DNA of 64,000 nt, taken from assembly GCA_003281005.1 (NCBI GenBank), contig QCDE01000002.1, forward strand, positions 1-64,000, written 5' to 3'. Positions 25,774 through 34,043 of the stretch are shown piece after piece. Positions within the stretch are counted from its first letter, which is position 1. Every line of letters starts with the position of its first letter. The translations under genes and the position numbers were made by a program. The DNA is from Pelagibacteraceae bacterium AG-349-O05. GTDB lineage: Bacteria; Pseudomonadota; Alphaproteobacteria; Pelagibacterales; Pelagibacteraceae. Under the pieces are notes generated by a model. The model did no database searches. It was not told where the DNA came from and saw nothing but the letters and a program-made list of their open reading frames with translations.

Positions 25774-27100
25774 ATGTCAAATTCAATAATTATTAAAAAA
25801 AAAATTAAAAACTTTACTAGAAAAATTATTGTGAGTGGTGACAAAAGTATTAGCATTAGGTGGGTTTTATTTGCATCATTAGCCTCGGGAAAATCTCAAG
25901 CAAAAAACTTGTTAAAATCTGAAGATGTTTTGACTGCAATTAAAGCAATCAAAAAATTAGGAATAAAAGTAATTTTAAAAAAAAACATTTGTGAGATTTA
26001 TGGAAATGGAATTAATGGATATCAATACAAAAAGGGGATTAATATCAATTGTGAAAATTCTGGAACCTTGGCTAGACTTATTTTGGGTTTATTGGTGAAT
26101 TCAAATGTAAAAATAAAACTTACTGGTGATAAAAGTTTATCAAGGAGAGATTTTAAAAGAATATCAGATCCCTTAAGCAAATTTGGAGCATCTTTTAAAT
26201 TAAAAAATAATAAAAATTTACCACTTTCAATAATTGGTTCTAATAAATTAAAATCAATTAATTATTTTGAAAATAGAGGGTCGGCTCAATGTAAAAGTGC
26301 TGTAATTCTTGCTGGGATGAGAGCTGATGGAACAACCAAAATTAAAGCGAAAAAATCAAGAAATCATACTGAGTTATTATGCAAACATTTAAAATTACCA
26401 ATAAAAATAAAACATAATAATATGTATGATAAAATTGAAATTAAAAATGTAAAAAAAATCAAAAATTTAAACTATTCAATTCCATCAGATATAAGTTCAA
26501 GTGCATTTTTTATTGTACTCACTCTACTTTCACATAATTCAAAATTAATTATAGAAAATGTGAATGTAAATCCATCAAGGATAGGCGTTATAACTATCCT
26601 TAAAAAAATGGGTGCACAAATAACTTTTAAAAAATCAAAAGATTTATAAAGGAGAAAAAATTGCAGATTTGACAATAAAAAGTTCTAAAAAAATATATTC
26701 AATAAATTGTCCAACTAAATTAAATAGTGGTGCAATTGATGAATTTTTAATCATATTCTTAATAGCCGCCAAAGCAAATGGAATGTCATATTTTAAAGAT
26801 CTATCTGAATTAAATCAAAAAGAGAGTCCTAGACTTAAATGGGGATCAAAAATTCTCAATTTGATGGGTATAAAAACTATAACAACACACAATTCTATTA
26901 AAATTTTTGGTAATCCCAATTTAAAAATTGAAAAAAAAATCGTAATTAAAAATTATTTAAAAGATCATAGGGTTTTCATGACAAGTGTGATTGCTGCATT
27001 AACTTTTGGTGGCAATTGGCATATACACGATAAAGATTCTATTAAAACTTCTTTTCCTGATTTTTTAAAAATAGTAAATCAAATTAAGTATGCAAAATAA
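25774..27100 (+). pseudogene. aroA: aroA, 3-phosphoshikimate 1-carboxyvinyltransferase (EPSP synthase), interrupted by a frameshift
   Basis: Two frames together spell one complete EPSP synthase, which makes chorismate precursor from shikimate 3-phosphate and PEP. The first frame (25774-26649, 291 codons) carries SGDKSISIRW, CENSGTLARL, GSAQCKSAVILAG, SRNHTELL, IPSDISSSAFF and NPSRIGVI. The second (open from 26624 to 27100) carries KIYKGEKIADLTIKSS, SGAIDEF, LNQKESPRL and the DHR-x2-M site. The join needs one base to be skipped between 26624 and 26649, most simply one extra A in the A6 tract at 26629-26634; with five A the frame reads GAQITFKNQKIYKGEK without a break and matches the family there. 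All catalytic blocks are intact, so this is either a very recent mutation or a sequencing/assembly error. A split-gene reading with a TTG start at 26669 is much less likely. Confidence 0.9.
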
Positions 27101-27761
27101 AAGAAAAAATATATTAAAAATTGCAATCGACTCGCCTGCAGCGGCAGGTGCGGGTACCTTGGCTAAAGCAATTTCAAAACATTATAATCTTTTCTACCTA
27201 GATACTGGTAAAATTTACAGAATGATTGCATACTTAAAAATAAAATATCCAAAGAAATTCAATCAAAAATTTTTAAAAAAAAAAATCAAAACTTTAAATG
27301 TTGAAGAACTAAAAAAAAAAGCTTTATTATCTAATCAAGTAGGAAACGAAGCATCTATTATATCAAAAACTAAGTCTATAAGAAAATTAGTTTTTTCTTT
27401 TCAAAAAAACTTTGCCTATAACCCTCCTAGGAGTTATAAAGGATCGTGTCTAGATGGAAGAGATATAACCTATAATATAGTTCCAGATGCTGACTTAAAA
27501 TTTTTTATTACAGCTAACTTAAGAACTAGAGCTTTAAGGAGATATAAAGAGCTGAAAAGTCTAAATAAAAGAATTTCCTATATAGAGGTGCTTAAAAGTA
27601 TTAAAAAACGTGATAAAAGCGACTTTACTAGGAAAATTTCACCCCTTAAGAAAACAAAAGATTCGCTATTGATTAACACGACAAATTTAACTAAAAAAGC
27701 GTGTTTTTTAAAAATTAAAAAAATTATAGACGAAAAATTAATACTTAATGGAAATTTATAA
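27090..27761 (+). CDS. cmk: cytidylate kinase, with altered P-loop
   Basis: Phosphorylates CMP and dCMP to the diphosphates. The 223-residue protein has the family's CMP-binding and lid regions (YLDTGKIYRMIAY, CLDGRDITYNIVPDADLKFFITA, KSDFTRKISPLKK). The P-loop reads DSPAAAGAGTLAK where the family reads DGPAASGKGT: the lysine that binds the ATP phosphates is an alanine (residue 21, codon GCG) and the first glycine is a serine. The surrounding bases are unusually G+C-rich for this genome. It overlaps the aroA end by 11 bases and rpsA by 14 bases, an operon order conserved in proteobacteria. Confidence 0.88.
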   Translation: MQNKRKNILKIAIDSPAAAGAGTLAKAISKHYNLFYLDTGKIYRMIAYLKIKYPKKFNQKFLKKKIKTLNVEELKKKALLSNQVGNEASIISKTKSIRKLVFSFQKNFAYNPPRSYKGSCLDGRDITYNIVPDADLKFFITANLRTRALRRYKELKSLNKRISYIEVLKSIKKRDKSDFTRKISPLKKTKDSLLINTTNLTKKACFLKIKKIIDEKLILNGNL

Positions 27762-29475
27762 AGATTTATCAAACCCCGCTTCCAAGGAATTCGAAAAATT
27801 ACTTAACAGTCAACTCTCAAAAGTTCAAATTGAAGAAGGGAAAATAATTGAGGGAAAAATCAACAAAGTTACTGAAAAATTTGTTTTCTTGTTTGTAGAG
27901 GGTTTAAAAAGTGAACCTGTTCTAGATGTAAATGAACTTCGTCAAATGGGACTTGGGGAAAAAATAAAAATTGGTGAAAAAATTTCAGTTTTACTTGAGA
28001 AAATTGAAGATAAGAATGGAGATGTCTTAGTTTCAGCAAGTAAAGCTAAAAAAATTAAAGGGTGGGATGAACTAGTAAAGGCATACGAAAATAATCAACC
28101 AATTATGGGTAAAATAGTATCTAAGTGTAAGGGGGGATGTATAGTCGAACATATTGATACAGGATCTTTAATGTTTTTACCCGGATCTCAAATAAGTGAT
28201 AAGCCATTAAAAGATATAAGCCATTTAATGAATGAACCCCAAAAATTTGCATTAATAAAATTAGATAAAGTAAGAGGAAATGCATGTGTGTCTAGAAGAG
28301 AAATTATTTCCTCCTTCAAGAAAGAAGATAAAGCTAAAATTATTGAAAAATATAAAGTTGGAGACATTATTAAAGGTGCTGAAGTAAAAGGTTACAGTAG
28401 CTTTGGATGTTTTTTTAATGTTAACGGTGAGCTCGATGTGTTAGTTCACCTGCAGGAAATCTCTTATTCTAGAGTTAATCATCCGGATGAGGTTTTTAAT
28501 ATTGGCGATAAACATGACTTAAAAGTAATAAGCGTTGACAAAGAAAAATTACAAGTTGGTTGCTCTGTAAAACAATTATCTCCAGATCCATTTGAACATA
28601 TTGAAAATTATGAATTAAATAAAATTTATAAAGTCAAGGTTGTTAAAATAATGGATTTTGGTGCATTTTGTGAATTAGAACCAGGTTTAACAACTTTACT
28701 TCATTCAAGTGAACTTAGTTGGTCTAAAAAAAATATTTCAGCTAAAAAAATGTTTAAGGTTGGAGATGAAATCGATTGTGTAATAACCGAAATCGATAAG
28801 GAAAAAAAGAGAGTTGCTATTTCACATAGATTAACAAAAGAAAATCCATTTGAACAATTCGAAAAAAAATATCCTGTTGATACAATTGTTGAAGGCGAGA
28901 TTGTAAATAAAAATGAATATTCATTGTTTGTAAAAATTGAAGATTTAGATGTTGATGCTTTCTTACATTGTAATGATCTAACTTATTTGAATGATGGCGA
29001 AGAAGAATTAGCAAAATATAAAAAAGGTGAAAAAATAAAAGTAAAAGTTTTAGAAATAAAATCGTCAGAACAAAAAGTAAGGGTTGGCTTAAGACAGACC
29101 CAAGCAGATCCTTTTGATTGGTTTAAAGATAAATCTAAAAATCAAACCATAACAGTTAAAGTAATTTCAACAGATAATAAGGGATTAACTGTAAGACCAG
29201 AAGGTTGTGATATGGACTTCCAAATTAAAAAATCGGCAATAGCTATAAACGCTGCTGACGCACGTCCAAGCAGATGGACTGGCGGTGAGAAGTTAGATTG
29301 CGCAATCGCAGAGCTTGATCATAATAAGAGAAAAGTAATCCTAAGTATTAAACTTTTAGAGGAAATTGAGAAAAAAGAAGCTTTAGAGAAATATGGGAAT
29401 GAAGGGTCAGGTAAAAACTTGCCTTTCTCATCATTGTTTGAAGATTTAAAAAAAAAAGAAGAAGAAGAAAAATAA
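27748..29475 (+). CDS. rpsA: 30S ribosomal protein S1
   Basis: S1 binds mRNA leaders and delivers them to the 30S subunit; it matters most for mRNAs with weak ribosome-binding sites, which are common in this window. The 575-residue protein contains six S1 RNA-binding repeats spread over about residues 28-535, for example GKINKVTEKFVFLFVEG, KGYSSFGCFFNVNGE, VVKIMDFGAFCELEPG and VLEIKSSEQKVRVGL, and a charged C-terminal tail. It starts inside the cmk gene end, as in many proteobacteria, and is followed by ihfB. Confidence 0.97.
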   Translation: MEIYKDLSNPASKEFEKLLNSQLSKVQIEEGKIIEGKINKVTEKFVFLFVEGLKSEPVLDVNELRQMGLGEKIKIGEKISVLLEKIEDKNGDVLVSASKAKKIKGWDELVKAYENNQPIMGKIVSKCKGGCIVEHIDTGSLMFLPGSQISDKPLKDISHLMNEPQKFALIKLDKVRGNACVSRREIISSFKKEDKAKIIEKYKVGDIIKGAEVKGYSSFGCFFNVNGELDVLVHLQEISYSRVNHPDEVFNIGDKHDLKVISVDKEKLQVGCSVKQLSPDPFEHIENYELNKIYKVKVVKIMDFGAFCELEPGLTTLLHSSELSWSKKNISAKKMFKVGDEIDCVITEIDKEKKRVAISHRLTKENPFEQFEKKYPVDTIVEGEIVNKNEYSLFVKIEDLDVDAFLHCNDLTYLNDGEEELAKYKKGEKIKVKVLEIKSSEQKVRVGLRQTQADPFDWFKDKSKNQTITVKVISTDNKGLTVRPEGCDMDFQIKKSAIAINAADARPSRWTGGEKLDCAIAELDHNKRKVILSIKLLEEIEKKEALEKYGNEGSGKNLPFSSLFEDLKKKEEEEK

Positions 29476-29499
29476 GAAAATAATTTAAGAAGAATTCAA

Positions 29500-29790
29500 T
29501 TGGCTATTGTAAAATCAAAGCTTTTAAAACAACTTTCTACCAATTACCCAAATTTTCTAAAAAAAGACCTAGAAAAGTTCATCAATATAATCTTAAATGA
29601 AATCAAGAGGGCTTTAAAGAGAGGGGATCGCGTAGAGTTAAGGGGTTTTGGAGTTTTCGAAACACATACACAAAAAGCAAGAATATCGAGAAATCCTAAA
29701 ACCGGCGAGAAAGTGAATACTCCTGAAAAAAAAACTATTCACTTTAAAATGTCCAAAGACTTGTTTAAAAAATTAAATAATGAAAAATAA
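29500..29790 (+). CDS. ihfB: integration host factor beta subunit (HU/IHF family)
   Basis: A 96-residue DNA-bending protein of the HU/IHF family. The beta-arm block GFGVFETHTQKARISRNPKTGEKV is clear, and the position directly after rpsA is that of ihfB in proteobacteria. The start is a TTG at 29500 with AAGAAG about six bases before it; no in-frame ATG exists near it, and the upstream frame is closed by a stop. It overlaps pyrF by 11 bases. Whether it pairs with IhfA or acts as a homodimer cannot be seen. Confidence 0.9.
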   Translation: MAIVKSKLLKQLSTNYPNFLKKDLEKFINIILNEIKRALKRGDRVELRGFGVFETHTQKARISRNPKTGEKVNTPEKKTIHFKMSKDLFKKLNNEK

Positions 29791-30472
29791 AACTGTTTTT
29801 GTTGCTTGTGATACTTCAAATATAGAAAAGATTAAGAAAATAATTACTCAGACAAGATCAGATCAACTTAAAATTATTCCAAAGTTTGGTCTTCAATTCT
29901 TTTATTCCAAAAGAGGAAGAAAATTCTTGGAAAAGATAAAAAGTGATTTTTGGTTAGATTTAAAAATTAATGATATCCCACAAACAGCTTTATCAGCAAT
30001 TGATAGCTTAAAAGATTTAAAAAAATGTAAATATATTACAGTACATGCAAATGGTGGGCTCCAAATGCTTAAAGCAGTCAAAAAAAAAGCTAATCAAAAT
30101 AATAAAAATTTAAAAGTTTTAGGAGTTACAATTTTAACAAGTCTTAATAATAAATCTCTTAAAGAAATAGGTCATACAAAAAATGTAAAACAGTTGGTTT
30201 TAAAACAAGCAGCTATAATTAAAAAATCAGGATGTGATGGTATAGTTTGTTCTGCTCATGAAGCTATGATGGTTCGTAAAAGATACAAAAATTTTTTAAT
30301 CATAACTCCAGGAATAAGATTACCTGGTGATAGTTCAAATGATCAAATGAGAATTATGACACCTAAACAAGCTTTTAAAAATAAGGTTTCTGGAATTGTT
30401 ATAGGTAGATCTCTTACAAAAGGTAACATAATAAATAATACTAGAAAACTTGCTGATCATTTAAGCAAATGA
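29780..30472 (+). CDS. pyrF: orotidine-5'-phosphate decarboxylase
   Basis: Last step of UMP synthesis. The 230-residue TIM-barrel protein begins VFVACDTSN and carries the catalytic D-x-K-x2-D motif as LDLKINDIPQT (most relatives read DLKFHDIPNT; the His is Asn here but the charged residues stay), then ITVHANGG and TPGIRLPGDSSNDQMR near the end. It starts within ihfB and overlaps trpF by four bases (ATGA), linking pyrimidine and tryptophan genes in one transcript. Confidence 0.93.
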   Translation: MKNKTVFVACDTSNIEKIKKIITQTRSDQLKIIPKFGLQFFYSKRGRKFLEKIKSDFWLDLKINDIPQTALSAIDSLKDLKKCKYITVHANGGLQMLKAVKKKANQNNKNLKVLGVTILTSLNNKSLKEIGHTKNVKQLVLKQAAIIKKSGCDGIVCSAHEAMMVRKRYKNFLIITPGIRLPGDSSNDQMRIMTPKQAFKNKVSGIVIGRSLTKGNIINNTRKLADHLSK

Positions 30473-31098
30473 TTAAAGGTTGCAAGATTTGCGGTATAAA
30501 AGATTCTGATACCTTAAATTACATTATAAATCATTCCAACCCTCCAAAATTTATTGGCTTTATTTGCAATTATCCAAAAAGCTCAAGACATGTTGAACTC
30601 AACTCTTTAAAAAAATTGTTAAATGTTAAAAAAAATAAAAGTGAATTTGTTGCAGTTTTAGTAAAACCTAACAATGATATTTTAGAGGAAATTAAAAGTT
30701 TACCTTTTGATTATTATCAATTATATGACTGTAATCCAGATGAAATTAAAATTATAAAACAAAAATACCAAAAAAAGATTATTACAGCTTTAACAATCAA
30801 AAATGAGTCTGATGTTCTTATGTACAAGTCATTTCTTGACGTAACAGATGTCTATTTGTTTGATAGTAAAGGTTATGAAAAAAGTCAAAGCTTTGATCAT
30901 AACTTGATTAAAAATATCAAATTAAATAAAGAATTAATGCTAGCTGGTAATATAAAATTTAATGACAATCTAAAAAATTACGAAAAAATTGCTAATTATT
31001 TAGATTTATCTGGAGGCTTGGAAACTTCTGGATTAAAAGATACATCCAAAATAGATTTTTTTTTAAACAACTTAAATAAATTGAAAAATGAAACTTAA
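30469..31098 (+). CDS. trpF: phosphoribosylanthranilate isomerase
   Basis: Third step of the tryptophan branch. The 209-residue barrel protein starts with KGCKICGIKDSDTLNY, holding the conserved catalytic cysteine in KICG, and has the matching aspartate in VYLFDSKGYEKSQ and the phosphate-binding end LDLSGGLETSGLKD. The family's QLHG is QLYD here. Overlaps pyrF by four bases and trpB by 11 bases; trpF-trpB-trpA form the core of this operon segment. Confidence 0.92.
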   Translation: MIKGCKICGIKDSDTLNYIINHSNPPKFIGFICNYPKSSRHVELNSLKKLLNVKKNKSEFVAVLVKPNNDILEEIKSLPFDYYQLYDCNPDEIKIIKQKYQKKIITALTIKNESDVLMYKSFLDVTDVYLFDSKGYEKSQSFDHNLIKNIKLNKELMLAGNIKFNDNLKNYEKIANYLDLSGGLETSGLKDTSKIDFFLNNLNKLKNET

Positions 31099-32317
31099 AA
31101 AAAAAATTCCTCTAATTGACCAACATGATTTTAAGGGTTTTTGGGGTGGTAAATTTGGAGGAAGTTTTATACCAGAAACTTTAAAAAAACCTGTAGAAGA
31201 CCTAACACAGGAGTTTTCGAAATTAAGAAATAATAAGAAATTTTTAAAAAAGAGAGATTATTATTTTAAGAATTATATAGGATCACCCACATCATTTGTA
31301 AAATTGGAAAATTTATCTAATCATTTAGGTGGTGCTCAAATATGGGCCAAAGTTGTATCGGAAGCAAATGGTGGTGCCCATAAAATATACAATGCAACTG
31401 TTCATGCCTTAATTTGCAAGGCTATGGGAAAAAAATATATAGTTGGTGACACTGGTGCTGGTTACGCTGGTAAAATGTTAAGTATGGCTGCGAAGAAATT
31501 TGGTCTCAAATGTAAAATTTTCATGGGTGCAAAAGATATCAAGAGACAAAAACCAAATTGTGATGCTATGAGAAAAAATGGTGCTGAAATAGTACCTGTA
31601 TATTCTGGCAGTCAAACCTTAGTCGATGCAGTCAGCGAGTGTATGAGATATTGGGTATCAAATTGTGATACTACACATATGTGCGTTGGAAGTACAGTTG
31701 GTCCAAATATATTTGTAAAAATTTGTGGATGGAGTACAGCGCAAATTTCAAGAGAATTAAAAATACAAATTAAACAAGAATTCAAAAAAATTCCAAAAAA
31801 AATTAAATTAATTAACTGCGTGGGTGGTGGAAGTTCAGCATATGGTTTTTGGAGTGAATTTATAGATTTTAACAAATCGCAAATAGAGCTAGTTGGTGTA
31901 GAGGCTGGAGGTCCAAAAAAATCAAAACTACATGCTGCTCCTTTAAGTAGAAATGCTAAAATTGGAATTTTACATGGTGCAGCTTCTTATGTTTGTCAGA
32001 ACAATGAAGGTCAAATTAATGACACTGAATCAATTAGTGCTGGATTGGATTATCCGGGTGTAAGCCCAATACACTGTTTTTTAAAAGATACAAAAAGAGC
32101 TAGATATACTTTTGCAACTGATGAAGATGCATTAAAAGCACATGTGATGGTAACTAAATTTGAAAAACTTAATCCAAGTTTAGAACCTAGTCATGCATTT
32201 GCAGAAGCAATAAAAATTGCCCCAAAATTAAGCAAAGACACAATTATAATCGTTAACTCTTGTGGTGATGCTAAAAAAGATAGAGACATATTAAGGGAAA
32301 GGTTGGGTAAAAATTAA
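31088..32317 (+). CDS. trpB: tryptophan synthase beta chain, divergent active site
   Basis: By fold and place between trpF and trpA this is the PLP enzyme that joins indole and serine. The 409-residue protein keeps the start pattern FGGSFIPETLKKPVEDL, the PLP lysine in GGAHKIYN (K99), MGAKDIKRQKPN, GVEAGG, ISAGLDYPGV and LEPSHAFAEA. Several catalytic positions differ from the family: the glutamate of AETGAGQHGVA is Asp (GDTGAGYAG, D121), the QH is YA, GGGSNA is GGGSSA, and the SGRGDKD loop near the C-terminus reads NSCGDAKKD. It overlaps trpF by 11 bases and trpA by one. Tryptophan synthase is the best call, but altered chemistry is possible. Confidence 0.85.
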   Translation: MKLKKKIPLIDQHDFKGFWGGKFGGSFIPETLKKPVEDLTQEFSKLRNNKKFLKKRDYYFKNYIGSPTSFVKLENLSNHLGGAQIWAKVVSEANGGAHKIYNATVHALICKAMGKKYIVGDTGAGYAGKMLSMAAKKFGLKCKIFMGAKDIKRQKPNCDAMRKNGAEIVPVYSGSQTLVDAVSECMRYWVSNCDTTHMCVGSTVGPNIFVKICGWSTAQISRELKIQIKQEFKKIPKKIKLINCVGGGSSAYGFWSEFIDFNKSQIELVGVEAGGPKKSKLHAAPLSRNAKIGILHGAASYVCQNNEGQINDTESISAGLDYPGVSPIHCFLKDTKRARYTFATDEDALKAHVMVTKFEKLNPSLEPSHAFAEAIKIAPKLSKDTIIIVNSCGDAKKDRDILRERLGKN

Positions 32318-33117
32318 TGAATTCATTAATCAGCAAAGCTTTCTCAAATGCAAAAGAGGAGAATAGACCAGCTTTACTGACTTATACTGTTGCTGGAGAT
32401 AATACTAAAAAAAAATCCCTAGAAATATTAAAATCAATTTCAAACTTCGCAGATATTTGTGAATTAGGGTTTCCACATAACACTCCTATAGCCGATGGAG
32501 GACAAATACAAACAAGTGCTTACCGGGCAATTAAAAATGGTATTAAAATTAATGATGTATTTTCAATTGCAAAACAATTTAAAAAAATAAAAAAAAATAA
32601 ACCAATAATACTGATGGGCTATTACAACATGATCTATCAATATACTGAAAATAAATTTTTAGAAAAATGCAAAAAATCAAAAGTTGATGGTTTAATAGTT
32701 GTTGATTTACCTTATCCTGAAAATAAAAATTTTGCATCAAAATGCAAAAAAAAAGGAATTAATTTTATTCAATTGGTTTCACCAACTACTTCCCAGATAA
32801 GATTAAAAAAAATCGTAAAAGACTCACACGACATGATTTATTATATAAGTATGTTATCCACAACAGGCGGAAAGCTTAAAGTATCCCCAAAGAAAATATT
32901 AGAAAAATACAACAAAATAAAAAAACAAAACAAATCAAAAAATATTGTTATTGGTTTTGGAATTACAGAAAAAACTATCCAATCCCTTAAAAAAGCTGAT
33001 GGTTTGGTAGTTGGTAGCGCAATTTGTAAAGAAATCTCTAAATCTATTGAAAAGAGACAAAATGCTGTCACAAATGTTACTAATATTGTTAAAAGATTAA
33101 AAAACAAAATTCTATGA
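32317..33117 (+). CDS. trpA: tryptophan synthase alpha chain
   Basis: Cleaves indole-3-glycerol phosphate to indole, which passes through a tunnel to TrpB. The 266-residue barrel has both acid catalysts: the glutamate in ICELGFPHN and the aspartate in PIADGGQIQ, and ends with GFGITEKTIQSLKKADGLVVGSAI. The loop after strand 6 reads MLSTTGGKLKVSP, unlike the common SRAGVTG. Starts on the last base of the trpB stop (TAATG); overlaps accD by four bases. Confidence 0.93.
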   Translation: MNSLISKAFSNAKEENRPALLTYTVAGDNTKKKSLEILKSISNFADICELGFPHNTPIADGGQIQTSAYRAIKNGIKINDVFSIAKQFKKIKKNKPIILMGYYNMIYQYTENKFLEKCKKSKVDGLIVVDLPYPENKNFASKCKKKGINFIQLVSPTTSQIRLKKIVKDSHDMIYYISMLSTTGGKLKVSPKKILEKYNKIKKQNKSKNIVIGFGITEKTIQSLKKADGLVVGSAICKEISKSIEKRQNAVTNVTNIVKRLKNKIL

Positions 33118-34043
33118 ACTGGATAACAAAAATTATTAAAGCAGGTGAAAAAATTAAAACTGCTATACGTGAAAGAGCCACAAAAGAAGATATTGCAAAA
33201 AGTGATTGGACATCGTGTTGCAAGGGTCCAATTTTAAAAAAAGATTTAGAGGAAAACTTGTGGGTTTGTCCTGATTGTAAACGTCACCATAGAATAAAAC
33301 CATATCAGAGATTTGATATATTGTTTGGAAAAAATAATTATGAAGTTTTCAAGACGCCAATACCAAAAGATGATCCGCTGAATTGGACAGACTCTAAGCC
33401 TTACAAAGAAAGATTAAAAAGTGCTCGAAAAAAAACAGGTTTAGAGTGTGGAATGATGGTTGTTTCTGGAACTATAAATAATATTAAAATTACTGCTGTA
33501 GCTTCTGATTTTGATTTTTTAGGGGCTTCAATGGCAGCAGCCGAAGGTGAAGCCTTCTTGTATGGAATACAACATGCCATTGAAAATCAGACACCATTTT
33601 TATGTATTAGTGCAGGTGGAGGGATGAGAATGATGGAAAGTTTAATTTCATTATCTCAAATGACAAGAACAACACTTGCAATTAATGAATTAAAAAAAAA
33701 TGGTCTTCCATATTTAGTTTGTATCACTGATCCAACAGCAGGTGGTATCACTGCATCATACGCTATGTTGGGTGATATTCACATTGCAGAACCAGGTGCT
33801 TTAATTGCATTTGCAGGTGCAAGAGTAATTCAAGGAACTGTTAAAGAAGAACTTCCTGAAGGTTTCCAAAAAAGTGAATATGTTGAAAAAACTGGTTTTG
33901 TTGATTTGATAGTTGAGCGAAAAGATCTTGCTTCTAAAATTGGTACTTTATTATCAATATTGTTAAAGAAAAATTCTGATATAAGTGCTGAACAAAATGA
34001 AACTTCGGAAGATAGTCAGTCGCTTACAAGAGCTGCATCCTAA
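33114..34043 (+). CDS. accD: acetyl-CoA carboxylase carboxyltransferase subunit beta
   Basis: Partner of AccA in malonyl-CoA formation. The 309-residue protein has the crotonase-like core (GASMAAAEGEAFLYGIQHA, ISAGGGMRMMESL, TDPTAGGITASYAMLGD). The N-terminal zinc ribbon normally has two CxxC pairs; the second is present (VCPDC, C52 and C55) but the first appears as adjacent cysteines (WTSCCKGP, C35 and C36). Overlaps trpA by four bases and folC by 47 bases; the accD-folC order is common in alphaproteobacteria. Confidence 0.95.
   Translation: MNWITKIIKAGEKIKTAIRERATKEDIAKSDWTSCCKGPILKKDLEENLWVCPDCKRHHRIKPYQRFDILFGKNNYEVFKTPIPKDDPLNWTDSKPYKERLKSARKKTGLECGMMVVSGTINNIKITAVASDFDFLGASMAAAEGEAFLYGIQHAIENQTPFLCISAGGGMRMMESLISLSQMTRTTLAINELKKNGLPYLVCITDPTAGGITASYAMLGDIHIAEPGALIAFAGARVIQGTVKEELPEGFQKSEYVEKTGFVDLIVERKDLASKIGTLLSILLKKNSDISAEQNETSEDSQSLTRAAS

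Noticed and set aside
26624..26640. Programmed +1 frameshift in aroA
   Set aside because: No known shift signal or downstream stem is visible, the A run is only six bases, and aroA is not known to use recoding; an indel is simpler.
26669..27100. Separate gene with a TTG start downstream of a short aroA
   Set aside because: Its sequence is exactly the missing C-terminal part of EPSP synthase, and conserved residues continue upstream of the TTG in the same frame.
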